Shown here: one piece after another, positions 32,491-45,487 of the stretch | How positions within the stretch are numbered: the first letter of the stretch is position 1 | Layout of the letters: each line of letters starts with the position of its first letter | NCBI RefSeq assembly: GCF_020283565.1 | Contig: NC_060064.1 | Location: 17,256,337 to 17,320,336, forward strand | Direction of reading: 5' to 3' | Origin: Trifolium pratense | Lineage: Eukaryota; Streptophyta; Magnoliopsida; Fabales; Fabaceae | DNA: 64,000 nt | The notes under the pieces: generated by a model | What the model was told of the DNA's origin: nothing | Seen by the model: only the letters and a program-made list of their open reading frames with translations | Database searches by the model: none | Translations under genes and position numbers: made by a program

Positions 32491-32697
32491 TTTTCTGTTA
32501 CAAGTTAGTTGGCTTTCAGTTACATTATAAAGTGGAGAAGTTAATATATGTGTTTCTGTCGAGGCTTTTTATTTTCTGTTACAAGTTGGTTGATTTTCAG
32601 TTACATTATAAAGTGGAGAAATTAGTTTATATGTATTTTTGTTGAGGCTTTTCATTTTCTGTTATAAGTTAGTTGATTTTCAGTTACATTATAAATA
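32491..32697 (+). repeat. Promoter minisatellite of PP2C-like copy 3, three units of ~81 bp, ending at TATAAATA
   Basis: Units starting TTTTCTGTTACAAGTTAGTT at about 32491, 32572 and 32654 each contain TTTTCAGTTACATTATAAAG or a close variant. The third ends in TATAAATA (32690-32697), a TATA box about 140 bases before the ATG. Copy 4 has two such units. Confidence 0.85.
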
Positions 32698-32834
32698 CAT
32701 CCATACATACTAGTATTGAATATTCATTCATTCAACTACATTCAGATTTTTATTTCCACACTCTCAGCACTCATTCATCCTTTTCCTTTCTCATTCAATA
32801 TTTTCTTCAAGAAGTCAAAACCCTTATCAAGATC

Positions 32835-33985
32835 ATGCTTCCATTTGTAAAACATGTTCTTTTTGGGACCCCTTATCAACAGTATCGTTAAATTGAAGAC
32901 CCTCAGACATTTGCTAATGACCCTCTGGCATGGTCGAGGCCACTGGTTAGGTATTACTCTGGCGAATTCTCCATGGCTGCGGTTCAGGCAAATAGAGATC
33001 AAATGTTCAATCAAATTATTGGTGAGTCTTCATTTCACTCATTTCTTGTGATTCTTCTTTCATTTTTAATCTTTGTTTCTTTCACCTTTGCATTTTCATT
33101 CATTCTTGTGTGTGTGTTATTATCATTACACTGTGTATACATAAATTGTGCCGTGACTTGTTATTTGGATACACTTTTGTGTTTAATTCTTTGAATGGTG
33201 TTCTTTGTGTGTGTATCTGGAATTGAAGCATGAACTGAAACTTAAAGGAATGAAGTGATTCTATATCCAAGAATTGAGGAGATGGAAAATGTTTTCTTAA
33301 TTATAAACACTACAGAAAACAAGAAAATTAATCTTTCTTGTGATGCTAATAATTTTTACACTACCATATTGACATGTATAGATATATTTTTGAATTAGTT
33401 AACATATAGTATATATAAAATATGTAATATATATTTGCATAAAGTTAGTGTTATATTGCCAAGTGTAGTAGTGTAGCAGTAGCACTGTTTTAACATGGAA
33501 GTTTGATGAAGAAATAATCTAGTTATAAATTGCACGGATTCAGCAGAATAATCACAATATGAATATGAATTTATTCAAGAATCTTAAGCAACTCTGATAA
33601 ATTCATTATATTTGGATCTAGTGGATTTTGGAAAGGGATATCAAATAAGGATGCTGCTAAAGTTGTTAACACCAGTACACGAGATGGAATCGCAGAAAGA
33701 CTTGCCACACTTGCTTTACAGAATGGGGCTAAAAGAAGGGGCAGAACATATAGTCAACTTATAGGGTTGCCTCAGAGTAATCAAATTAGTGGGTCGGACA
33801 TACGCCTTCACAATTATGTTAAATTTAGATCGGCTTATCATGATGATATAACTGTAGTTGTATATTTGGACAACAACATGTCAAATAGGGCGGGTGTGAT
33901 GCTAGAGATGAACTCCTATAGTGGCTGCGATGACGGATTTCAACAATCAGAGTTTACAAATTTCTATAATAATGCTAATGCGTGA
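32835..33985 (+). pseudogene. PP2C-like protein, copy 3, nonsense and large internal deletion
   Basis: The ATG at 32835 gives MLPFVKHVLFGTPYQQYR and then an in-frame TAA at 32889. Downstream, NDPLAWSRPLVRYYSGEFSM and AAVQANRDQ are recognisable, then exon 1 is cut short before GTGAGT at 33022. The intron acceptor is TGCAC instead of TGCAG. Exon 2 (about 33536-33985) jumps from QQNNHNMNM directly to the C-terminal part (KFIIFGSSGFWKGISNKDAA, then AERLATLALQNGAKRRGRTY and FRSAYHDDITVVVYLDNN), so the middle of the domain is deleted. It ends in the same FTNFYNNANA as copy 4. Confidence 0.9.
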
Positions 33986-35086
33986 CACATGTATACCTAG
34001 GAAATAAGATGCCATAGTTTTTTTCATTTTCTCAGTTTGGTTGTAAGTGTAACAATGATTACGCCTCTGCCTTAATTTTCTATATAGAAGTTTGAAAACA
34101 TTTCTGTTACACTGCATACGTACAGTACAGTTTTACAGTACTCAGTTGTTTATTATCTGATCTAGAGCATGGCGTAAGTAATTGTGAAAGCGTATACGGT
34201 ATTCTTTCCTCTATTACATATGATACAGTATGCGAACAAAATTTAGCGACAAAAAAAGGCATTCCATGCAGCTAGAAAATTTACAGTACTTTTTTTAAGG
34301 CCAAATAGGGTAGGAAATGATAAAATTCCTGACATACAATCAAGAGTTTACTTTCCGGTGATAACTGACTCTTGACAGATTGTATAAAATCAGGATTTGG
34401 CCTAGTGAATGACATCCCAAAGAACAGACCAGAAAAATTATTGTGGACTGTCCTTAATAATATTGTACCTAAAATAACATAAATGCGACGAAATATTAAA
34501 AAAACAACTGAATCAATATTTTAGTCCTTGAAATTGTAGGAGTCGGACAATTTTGTATCTAAAATTAACAAAATTCCAAATGTCCACTGAGATAGAAATA
34601 GTTCCTCCCATTTGCAATGGTCATTGAAATAGTTCCTCCCATTGTTAGAAAGTGTGTGTCTGTCATTAATAATTTTGTATCTAAAATTATTTAGTAATGC
34701 TTCATCATTAATAACAATTGAATCCAAAAGAGCCTACAATGCAATGAAGGATTTTGGTGGCAGACAAAGGTTCATCATTAATCATATGGATTCTTAAGTC
34801 ACAGTTCCCATTTCTCAAGAATTGGCTTCTACACTTAATCTTGCAGCCACTGTTTGCTTCTTATTGTCCACAATATCATATTTTCCCATTTCAGTAACAA
34901 TATCATATCTTGCAACCAGTTGAAGTACATATGTTATGCATGCTTCATTTTGGAAAAATTATTTGCTGCTGCAACAGACCTTCACAAAAAAGGAATAATT
35001 ATATCTTCGACTCTTAAATTAAAGTGATCCAAATTTATAGGAATTTTATGCTTCTTGTGCAAATTCAACTTATTTGCTAATTGAAC
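33986..35086. other. 3' flank of PP2C-like copy 3 and spacer
   Basis: The first 300 bases match the flank after copy 4 (ATTACGCCTCTGCCTTAATT at 34058 and 38518) and part of the flank after copy 1. No gene is seen. GAAATAGTTCCTCCCATT repeats twice near 34595-34640. Confidence 0.55.
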
Positions 35087-35367
35087 TGTTACAAATAATA
35101 TAAAACCATTTATATGTCTCTATCCTAACAGCTTAAGCTTTTGGTATCAGAGCCTCTATGACTAAGTGGTCTAGAGTCTGATCCCCGCTGCCCTCACTTT
35201 CTAATTAAAAAGTGGAATTTAAGCATATGGTAGGTGGGCCTATGCATTATCCATGCTTCAAGTCCAAGTGGGCTCTTGCGTGAGGGGACGTGTTAGAAAT
35301 AATATAAAACCATTGATATGTCTCTATCCTAACAATTTAAGCTTTTGGGATAATCGGTTATTTGACA
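35087..35367 (+). mobile_element. Very small TRIM-type LTR element (281 bp)
   Basis: 5' LTR from TGTTACAAATAATATAAAAC (35087) and 3' LTR from TGTTAGAAATAATATAAAAC (35291) to TTTGACA (35367), flanked by TGAAC on both sides (35082-35086, 35368-35372). TGGTATCAGAGCC, the initiator-tRNA-Met primer site, lies at 35140. The 5' LTR lacks the last ~20 bases (GGGATAATCGGTTATTTGAC) present in the 3' LTR, as if deleted at a shared TTTTGG. It has no coding space. Confidence 0.85.
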
Positions 35368-35559
35368 TGAACTCTAATATTGCTTATTACAGATTTATAA
35401 ACCGCCATAAACACCAGGGTGCCGCCATCCTTCACAAATTGGCCATGGCGGTTGTCGAAAAATCTGCCACAGCAATCCGCACCATGGCCAATATTTGACA
35501 AGACTAGTTTGGACTTGGGGCAATTTGTACCTTATATATACCATTTTTTTGTTAAAAAA

Positions 35560-35995
35560 AGGACAAGGGATGCTCCAATGTATTATAAGGTGAAAATGGA
35601 AATTTTAAGTAACATTTAACTTTAGCGCAGTGGCAACTTTTTTGTTGGAAATATGGTCAAATCAGGCCCAACTCATGCGTGCTTGCAGCAGCTGTGCGAT
35701 TTTTATTTTTTATTTCTCGGTTGAGCATGCTCCCAGTTTCGCCTCCTAAACTGCCTGGACATTTGGACAGCAAAAAACAAAAGTAAAAATCATTTTTCAT
35801 CAGCATCTCACATTGAGGACAAGTCGCCGTACAGATCACCCCTTGCTGCACTAATTTCTCGTGGGTTGGTATGTATCCTCTCACCAGTCTTACACACGAA
35901 AACTTTAATCTTATGAGGCACTTTCCGCCGCCACAGAACAATCCAGTTCCCTTGCACTCTCATATGAGTTGAGTCTATAACATCAGATTCCATTA
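35560..35995 (-). mobile_element. LINE zf-RVT fragment, unit 4
   Basis: Matches the fragments at 23875 and 31425. Two overlapping minus-strand frames (35657-35941 and 35808-35993) share the domain, with a frameshift between HKIKVFVCKT and LVRGYIPTHEKL. It is followed by CPQCEMLMKNDF. Confidence 0.8.
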
Positions 35996-36412
35996 TGTAC
36001 GAAGGAATTAGACAAGTTTAATAGTTCACTAAACTATGCACGAATTCAAAGAAAGGCTGCACTTGTAATGCCTTTCCTTTTTCATTCAGAGGACAAGCGG
36101 TATCGGCCAATCCTTTTTCATTCAGAGGGCCAAGAAGATACTAGTGATCAGCAACATGAATATATGCATTCGTCAACCAGATATATTTTTTTTTGAAGTA
36201 ATTCGTCAAACGGATATGAACCTGACTCTGAAGTCTGATACCATATTACCTTTTCCTAGCCTCATTGGCATTTTAGCTTTTACCGACCTTTTTATTTGTC
36301 AGAGCCATAGATTTAATTCTCTAACCTATGAACCATTATGTGAATGTTGTGTGCATAAAAAGTGGAACGTGAATAAATAGAGTTCAAACGCAGATCATAT
36401 AAAAGTAGTTGA

Positions 36413-36538
36413 TTTTCTGTTACAAGTTAGTTGATTTTCAGTTACATTATAAAGTGGAGAAGTTAATATATGTGTATTTCTGTTGAGGCTTTTCATTTTC
36501 TGTTACAAGTTAGTTGATTTTCAGTTACATTATAAATA
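36413..36538 (+). promoter_or_regulatory. Promoter minisatellite (two units) and TATA box of PP2C-like copy 4
   Basis: Two units starting TTTTCTGTTACAAGTTAGTT at about 36413 and 36496, each with CAGTTACATTATAAA. The second runs into TATAAATA at 36531-36538, 143 bases before the ATG at 36681, a normal TATA position for a plant gene. Copy 3 has three units. Confidence 0.75.
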
Positions 36539-36680
36539 CATACATACTAGTATTCAATATTCATTCATTCAACCACATTCAGATTTTTATTTCCTCACAC
36601 TCAACACTCAATCATCCTCTTCCTTTCTCCTTCAATCTTTTCTTTTCTTTTCTTGTCTTCAAGAAGAGAAGCATAAGATC

Positions 36681-38445
36681 ATGGCTTCGTTTCTAAATAA
36701 TATTTTCGGGTCCCCTGACAAAAAGTATAACATCAAATTAGATAAAACGTTTAATAAGGACCCTCTGGCATGGTCGAGGGCACTGGTTAGGCATCACTGT
36801 GGCAAATTCTCCATAGCTGCGGTTCAGGCGAATATGGATATGGAAGATCAGAGCCTTGTTGAAGTTGGCACTAATGCACTCTTTGTTGGAGTTTATGACG
36901 GACATAAAGGCAAAGCCACTGCGATCTATATTAGAGAACATATCTTAGGGGAAATATTGAGTGAGTCTTCTTTTCATTAATTTATTGATTCTTCTTTCAT
37001 TTTCATTCTGTGTTTCTTTCTCATTTGCATTTTCATTCATGTGTGTGTTATTATCATTACACTGTGATATTTGAATGCCCTTTTGCCAATTTCGTTTCTT
37101 ACCTTTAATTCTTTGAATGGTGTTCTTTGAGTGTGGATTTGGAATTGAAACATGAACTGAAATTTAAAGGAATTAAGTGATTCTATATCCAAGAATTGAG
37201 GAGATGGAAAATGTTTTCTTATATACAAACAATGAAGAAATCAAGAAAATTAATCTTTCTTGTGCTTGTGATGCTAATCATGTTTACACTATCATATTGC
37301 TCTATTTTTGGTCTAAATCAATGTGTGTAGATATATTTTTGAATGAGTTAACATATAGTTTATATATTTGCACTGTTTTAACATGGAAGTTTGATGAAGA
37401 AATAATCTGGTTATAAATTGCAGGGTGTATTCAGCAGAATATTAACTCTATGAATAAATACTTCTTTAAGTTAGCGATGGAGACTATTCTGAGGCAAGGT
37501 GTTGCCGAAATGGAAAGAGGGTTTATTGGGTTTGCTAGAAATAGTTTAGAGCAACAGAATCAGCTACAGAATAGTTTTCAGCAACAGCATGAGATACAGC
37601 ATGAGATACAAAATAATTTTGAGCAACAGCATGAGATACAAAATAGTTTTGTTAGTTCAGGTTGTTTGATTTGTATCATATGGAGAGGGACGTTATTTGT
37701 CGCCAACGTTGGAGACTCGCGCGCTATACTCGGTTCTCATAAGGGCATTGGTCCATTGAAAAGATTGGTTGTTAAACAGATGGTTAGAGATCACAATTTT
37801 CTAAATTCATCTATTCAGCAAGAACTCGCTGAGTTGCATACAGATCATTATAATCGTAGTCTCTACGAAAGTATTGAAGATAAAGGCTTAATCGAGACAA
37901 GTAGATGTATAGGAAATGCATATATGAAAACTGAAAAGTTCACCCAAAGGAGACCATCCGCAATCCCAATGTCGGAAGCAGTGACTCCAACTTATTATAC
38001 ATTTCCTTTGATATCATCACAGCCAGAAGTTTGTTCAAGAGTCTTAAAAAACACTGATAGATTCATTATATTTGGATCTGGTGGATTTTGGAAATTGATT
38101 TCAAATGAGGATGCTGCTAAAGTTGTTAACACCAGTCCACGGGATAGAATCGCTGAAAGACTTGTCACGCTTGCTCTAGAGAAGGGGGCTGCTAAAGGGG
38201 GGAAAACATATCGTGATCTTATAAAGATTCCTAAGAGTAATTGTGTTAGTGGGAACAATGGCAATCAAAATAATGGATTTAGATCGGCTTATCATGATGA
38301 TATAACTGTGATTGTTGTATATTTGGACAAAAGGCCAAATAGGGAGGGTGTGAGGCCAGGGTTTTCAAATTTCTATAATCAGAGTTCGACAATCAGAGCT
38401 CGACAATCAGAGTTTACAAATTTCTATAATAATGCTAATGCGTGA
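36681..38445 (+). CDS. PP2C-like protein, copy 4, apparently intact predicted pseudophosphatase
   Basis: Exons 36681-36960 and 37424-38445 encode about 433 residues. ATG chosen because it follows the promoter and leader and starts MASFLNNIFGSPDKKYN, matching copy 3. The PP2C motifs run in order: AAVQANMDMEDQSLVEVG, FVGVYDGHKGKATAIYI, CLICIIWRGTLFVANVGDSR, VVKQMVRDHN, ETSRCIGNAYMK, RFIIFGSGGFWKLISNEDA, and FRSAYHDDITVIVVYLD. Known PP2Cs bind two metals with ED, DG, DG and DD residues. Here MED, YDGH and HDD are kept but the third (ASDG) is GSGG, and SIGD is CIGN. Full activity is therefore unlikely, though binding or scaffolding remains possible. A Gln-rich insertion (about residues 120-155, HEIQ repeats) and a C-terminal SNFYNQ/TNFYNN repeat are extra. 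It lacks the second intron of copy 1. Confidence 0.88.
37545..37650 (+). repeat. Coding minisatellite: Gln-rich HEIQ repeat in PP2C-like copy 4
   Basis: CAGCAACAGCATGAGATACA-type units repeat imperfectly about three times, encoding QQQHEIQ, HEIQNNF and EQQHEIQNSF. The position is between the variable helix after exon 1 and the CLICIIW strand. Copies 1 and 2 lack it. Confidence 0.85.
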
Positions 38446-38853
38446 CACGTGTATAGCTAGGAAATAAGATGCCATAGTTTTTATCATTTTCTCAGTTCAG
38501 GTGTAAGTGGTCACAATGATTACGCCTCTGCCTTAATTTTCCAAATGGAAGTTTGAAAACATTTCTGTTACACTGCATACATACAGTTTTCTGTTAATTT
38601 GATGTGGATATTGAAGTCTGTCTATTCTATTTATATTATAAGTATAGCAACATTTACAGCAAAGTGAAGGTTCAAAGACAGTAGCAACAACCTAGCCGTA
38701 TACCGCAAGATGGGGTTGGCGAATGAATCAAACGACGTCTTAATATTTTAAGCCTTTATTTGTTAGCTTTGTTGCAAAACTATATATAACCGTTCCCAAA
38801 CTTGGATAAAATGAGAGGATTGTGTTAGGCGGTCAACATCCAACGTAAAACAA
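38446..38853. other. 3' flank of PP2C-like copy 4
   Basis: Shares about 130 bases with the flank of copy 3. No gene is seen. Confidence 0.55.
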
Positions 38854-40391
38854 ATTTTTATGACATCGATCAAAGACTAGGCCTCAACTGTTAGGGAGAA
38901 ACCACAAATCAAGCATCATACAGACAAGAAAAAGTCTTAAAGCCCAGCGCACTAAGATAGAAATTGTAGCTACCTTTCAAGAGTTCTTCCGGAGTGCAGA
39001 TGTCCCTCTCTGGACAATGATCGACTGCATTGTTGAACTAAACATGCGCTGCATTCTACACACAAACATATATACAGAAAATCAAGGGATGCCAAACCCA
39101 AAACTAAAACAAATGTGGTATTTTATGCCTAAATGTTTTCCTCAAGCATCAACTAAGACTGCCATGTCCTAATAAAGTAAATAAATCTGAGATATAGTTA
39201 TTATTGTCAACTAAATAAATAATGCCGTCAAAAAAAAAAAACTAAATAAATAATGAACATGAAGATCGTCTTGCAAGTAAACCTGATATAAATCAAAGCA
39301 TCCTGTCTCTTTTACATGAAGACAATTTTGATTTTCCACACAAGCAAATCACAAATCATGGCTGCATTTGTAATTTCAGATGTGAACCATAAACAAAGAA
39401 GCAGCATCAGCACTTCTATTGTGGAGGGTGAGTTTTTGAGGTAATTTGAAAGATAAGAGCAACATCATTTGGAGGCAATTTGATTACCCTAAGCTCAGCC
39501 TGAGAATTATTGGTATAGGGTTTGTAAAGGTTAGGCTGCTAAGTATCTTAAAAGGCTTTGGAATGCCTTGTGGAAATCTAAGAGATAGGTGAACATTGTT
39601 ACTGAGATTTAGATGCATTTCAATTTTTATGACATCGATCAAAGACTAGGCCTCAACTGTTAGGGAGAAACCACAAATCAAGCATCATACAGACAAGAAA
39701 AAGTCTTAAAGCCCAGCGCACTAAGATAGAAATTGTAGCTACCTTTCAAGAGTTCTTCCGGAGTGCAGATGTCCCTCTCTGGACAATGATCGACTGCATT
39801 GTTGAACTAAACATGCGCTGCATTCTACACACAAACATATATACAGAAAATCAAGGGATGCCAAACCCAAAACTAAAACAAATGTGGTATTTTATGCCTA
39901 AATGTTTTCCTCAAGCATCAACTAAGACTGCCATGTCCTAATAAAGTAAATAAATCTGAGATATAGTTATTATTGTCAACTAAATAAATAATGCCGTCAA
40001 AAAAAAAAAACTAAATAAATAATGAACATGAAGATCGTCTTGCAAGTAAACCTGATATAAATCAAAGCATCCTGTCTCTTTTACATGAAGACAATTTTGA
40101 TTTTCCACACAAGCAAATCACAAATCATGGCTGCATTTGTAATTTCAGATGTGAACCATAAACAAAGAAGCAGCATCAGCACTTCTATTGTGGAGGGTGA
40201 GTTTTTGAGGTAATTTGAAAGATAAGAGCAACATCATTTGGAGGCAATTTGATTACCCTAAGCTCAGCCTGAGAATTATTGGTATAGGGTTTGTAAAGGT
40301 TAGGCTGCTAAGTATCTTAAAAGGCTTTGGAATGCCTTGTGGAAATCTAAGAGATAGGTGAACATTGTTACTGAGATTTAGATGCATTTCA
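38854..40391. repeat. 769-bp tandem duplication, copies indistinguishable by eye
   Basis: Copy 1 is about 38854-39622 and copy 2 about 39623-40391, offset 769. Reading both line by line I saw no difference, including identical A-runs and TTTTTATGACATCG starts. Each copy contains a possible short minus-strand terminal exon pair (see next entry). Such identity means either a very recent duplication or an assembly artefact. Confidence 0.93.
38877..39037 (-). pseudogene. Possible 3'-terminal exons of an unrecognised gene (also at +769)
   Basis: On the minus strand a 64-base stretch (38974-39037) has TTTAG before it and GTAGCT after it, and encodes FNNAVDHCPERDICTPEELL followed by K. Joining it across the next CTAACAG acceptor to 38877-38887 gives V-E-A and a stop. 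The clean borders and balanced composition suggest a real or former terminal exon pair. I do not recognise the protein, and no upstream exon was identified. The same sequence recurs 769 bases further right. Confidence 0.35.
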
Positions 40392-40731
40392 TGTGGTTCC
40401 CTTCCCTTTTAACAATATTTAATTCACGAGCCTTATTGTTTAAATGCCACATCTTTTAAATAATGACAACTAAGTAATTACTTTTTCATATCAGAATGAT
40501 ACATCATCATTTTAGGAGTTATTTGAATTACTTGTTACTTTGTAGTTCTTGAATTCAATTAGGTGTTGTTTTCAATTTCTTCTTTAACTAGACATTTTTC
40601 ATAGTTTTGTTTTGGTCATTGCTTCAGCTATAAGTAATCTCACCAGGTGGCAGAACTGGGCTCGTCAGGTGACGATGTTTGATTTCAATGATTCACTTCT
40701 AAGCTACACCATTACTTGTTTGACTTGACAG

Positions 40732-40900
40732 ACAAGCAAATGTATAGGATATGCAAACATGAAGAGGGCACTGTTCACTACAAGAAACTCATTCAAAATC
40801 TAACCATGGGAACGCATGACTTCAACTTTTACCGGACCTTACTGTTAGCAGAACCAGACATTTACTCGAGTCTTAAAACTATACTTGGAGGCCTCTTTCT
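40732..40900 (+). pseudogene. PP2C-like fragment, copy 5
   Basis: Frame reading gives TSKCIGYANMKRALFTTRNS, then FKI and a stop, then PWERMTSTFTGPYC, a second stop and TRVLK. It lines up with SRCIGNAYLKRALF of copy 1 and SFEIPSWERVPGNFTRPLL of copy 2. Only this ~170-base piece of exon 2 remains. It shows the sequence that copy 1 has deleted at its frameshift. Confidence 0.8.
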
Positions 40901-41539
40901 TAATTTGAAAGTTCATGGTACTTTTTTTCCTATACACGTATCACTGCATTCGAACATTTATGATTTCTAAGGAGAATAATTGTTTTTTAAAAAATAAATA
41001 TGCTCATTATATCACATGAATCATGAGATGTCTTGTAAATATGGATCTCTTGAGTATATTTGCAAACATATCAATAAATTAGGAAATGTAAATAAATGAG
41101 TTTTTTAAGAGATATTTAATCTCTCTTGTTTACTAAGTTAGCTTATGAACTGTAGGGCTTCATAAATTACCAAGATAGAAGAATGGAATGTGATTAGCAA
41201 TGACTTTTTTGTATCATATAATTATTATAAATCAAACACATATCACTATGTCAATCAGAACACTTAAATGAAAAGATTTGTTGATTCAAACAAACCAAAT
41301 CAGTACCAATACACATCTCTACAAGACTACAACAAAATGAGGGGAAAATTGAATCTCACATATCTTGCTAGCCTTAATGCTCTTATATCCCAACATACCA
41401 AGAAACGAAAACACAAAGAAACGTGATAAAAGATAAAAGAATAGGAAATGGAAGTTTCCTCAACCAACTAGACGGTATTTCTGTAGTACAAAGTATATGT
41501 AATTTCCTTGATCCAGCTCTTCTGCTCCATGATTTGAAC
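40901..41539. other. Spacer and actin 3' untranslated region
   Basis: AT-rich. The last 200 bases are probably the actin 3' untranslated region on the minus strand. No other gene is seen. Confidence 0.55.
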
Positions 41540-43686
<2,147 letters not shown>

Positions 43687-44070
43687 TGTTGATGATTTGG
43701 TGAAGATAGATGGAAAATGAAATTGAATTGAGGAATGTGAATGTTTGAAGTGAGGGTTAAGCTATTGCTACTAGTAGTACCCGTTATGTTGTTTTAAAAA
43801 GGGAAGGTTCGGAAATGTAAATTCGTATCAAATGAAACGTAAATTGCGTATCTTTGGATCGTGGCCGTTTGTTTGGAATGTGTAATCTACGGGCCATGTT
43901 TCTTGTTGGAAATAGCTGGCAATGATGATCTTTAACTTGCTTTCCAGTTCCGCACCTTCTTTCTCTCTGGCATCTCCTAATTTACCATCTCATCAAATTC
44001 ATTCATTGTTTCATTCATTAATTAACTTCAAACAATTAGTAAAAAAAAATAAAAAAAAACATTTTTATTA
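43687..44070. other. Actin promoter and 5' region
   Basis: Upstream of the minus-strand actin ATG. An intron in the 5' untranslated region, common in plant actins, cannot be placed from sequence alone. Confidence 0.5.
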
Positions 44071-44085
44071 TTGAGTTTGACACAT

Positions 44086-44226
44086 TTTTTGGTTACCATG
44101 ATATTGGTACGAAGTTTCCACTGTCATTAGCCGAATTCTTTCCATACGCATGAGTCAGGAATCGAACCCCTAATCACATGCTTAAAGAGATCAAGACTTT
44201 TACCACTTGAACCAATTCATTATTGG
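44086..44226 (-). mobile_element. tRNA-derived SINE with 15-bp target duplication
   Basis: TTGAGTTTGACACAT flanks both sides (44071-44085 and 44227-44241). On the minus strand the element opens AATTGGTTCAAGTGGTAAAA (A-box region), continues to GGGGTTCGATTCCTGACTC (B box) and ends GGTAACCAAAAAA. It differs in sequence from the SINEs near 17.6, 27.5 and 30.8 kb, so it is a second family. Confidence 0.9.
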
Positions 44227-44290
44227 TTGAGTTTGACACATCTTTACTAAATATAATAATACCTCCTTAGTAAAAAAAAAAGTATATACT

Positions 44291-44454
44291 ACCTCCCTCC
44301 GATCACTATTATAAGTAAAAAAAATATTTTTTAGCTTCATTGATAAACTGATGGCCAGAGAATCAGAGGGTTATAAACCAAAAAAACTGATGGCCAAATA
44401 CATCTGATTTTTTTTTTTTTCCTTATGATAGTGACCGGAGGGAGTACTTTTGTT
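44291..44454. mobile_element. Stowaway-type MITE with nested micro-retroposon
   Basis: Ends CTCCCTCCGATCACTATTAT and ATAGTGACCGGAGGGAG are inverted repeats, with TA on the right and close on the left, typical of Stowaway (Tc1/mariner) MITEs. Inside, AAACTGATGGCCA occurs twice (44345-44357 and 44394-44406), bracketing a 36-base insert ending in poly-A. Confidence 0.8.
44358..44393 (+). mobile_element. 36-bp 5'-truncated retroposon with 13-bp target duplication
   Basis: The insert GAGAATCAGAGGGTTATAAA continues CCAAAAA and equals the 3' tail of the SINE-like element at 27095-27215. It sits between two copies of AAACTGATGGCCA. Such a short insert with a clear duplication is an extreme 5' truncation. 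Confidence 0.8.
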
Positions 44455-45487
44455 ACCTACTAATTGTGAGTTTCTACAGTTATTTAGCGGTGGTTAAATT
44501 TTACCGGAAATTTGCATGACATATAAGGTAAGGTTTTTTTTTTGTGTCAATTGAATTTTTTAATACACAAGTGTCAATGATCGAACACATAATTATTTAC
44601 TTGAAATGTTTAAATATATTGCAAACATTCTAACTCTTATATTAATTTGAATCTCACCACTTTTAGTCTTATTGTTCGGCATCAAATATTTTAGTCTATA
44701 AAATCGAGTTGATACTACGTGAACATAGTTCGATGTGTATAAATAGATCGATGGGTCAACTATATTTAGGATGTTGGATAGATCGAATGAATTTGTAACC
44801 CTTTTGCTTTAAGACTCAAAGCGACACAATCCTTCATATTTAAGATGTTGGACAGATCATCCATTGGGTTGGTCTAATGATATTGACTTGGGACCTGTGA
44901 GTATGATCTTCCTTAAGATCTCAAATTCAATTTTCTCTGGTGTCAATTTGAATGAGTTACTGTAAGTTAACTTCTTAAAAAAAATGTTGGACAGATCGAA
45001 TGAATATGTAACATAGAATCGAATGAATATGTAACTCTTTTGTTTTAAGCCTCAAAAGTGCAATGGAACTTATCACACTTCCTATACAAAGAGCATAGTT
45101 TACCCTAATCAGATATATCTCTCATCTTCTTAAACTTTTATTATATGTCAAACTAAAATTGACTATGACATCAAAATATCTTGTGTAAGCTTCCACTCGA
45201 CTAATTATCACTGCAGATGACATCTACCGCCATCATAGAACATCCTTCACCAATCACCATCAACTTTCTTAAGGTTGATTTATGTTTTCAGACGTGAACA
45301 ATGTTAGTATTACTAACTAGCACACTACTCATCATTGTTATTATTAGAAATTACAAACAAACAAAAAAATCAATAGAAATTACATTATATGTTTTTTAAC
45401 ACAGAAATTACAATATTTATTAAAGTACCAAAAATTTCAAAAAGTTACACTTTTATAATAAACAACCTTTTCCTTCTTTATTTCCTG
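44455..45487. other. Gene-poor spacer
   Basis: AT-rich; two diverged copies of a GATGTTGGA(T/C)AGATC block near 44770-44860. No gene seen. Confidence 0.5.
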
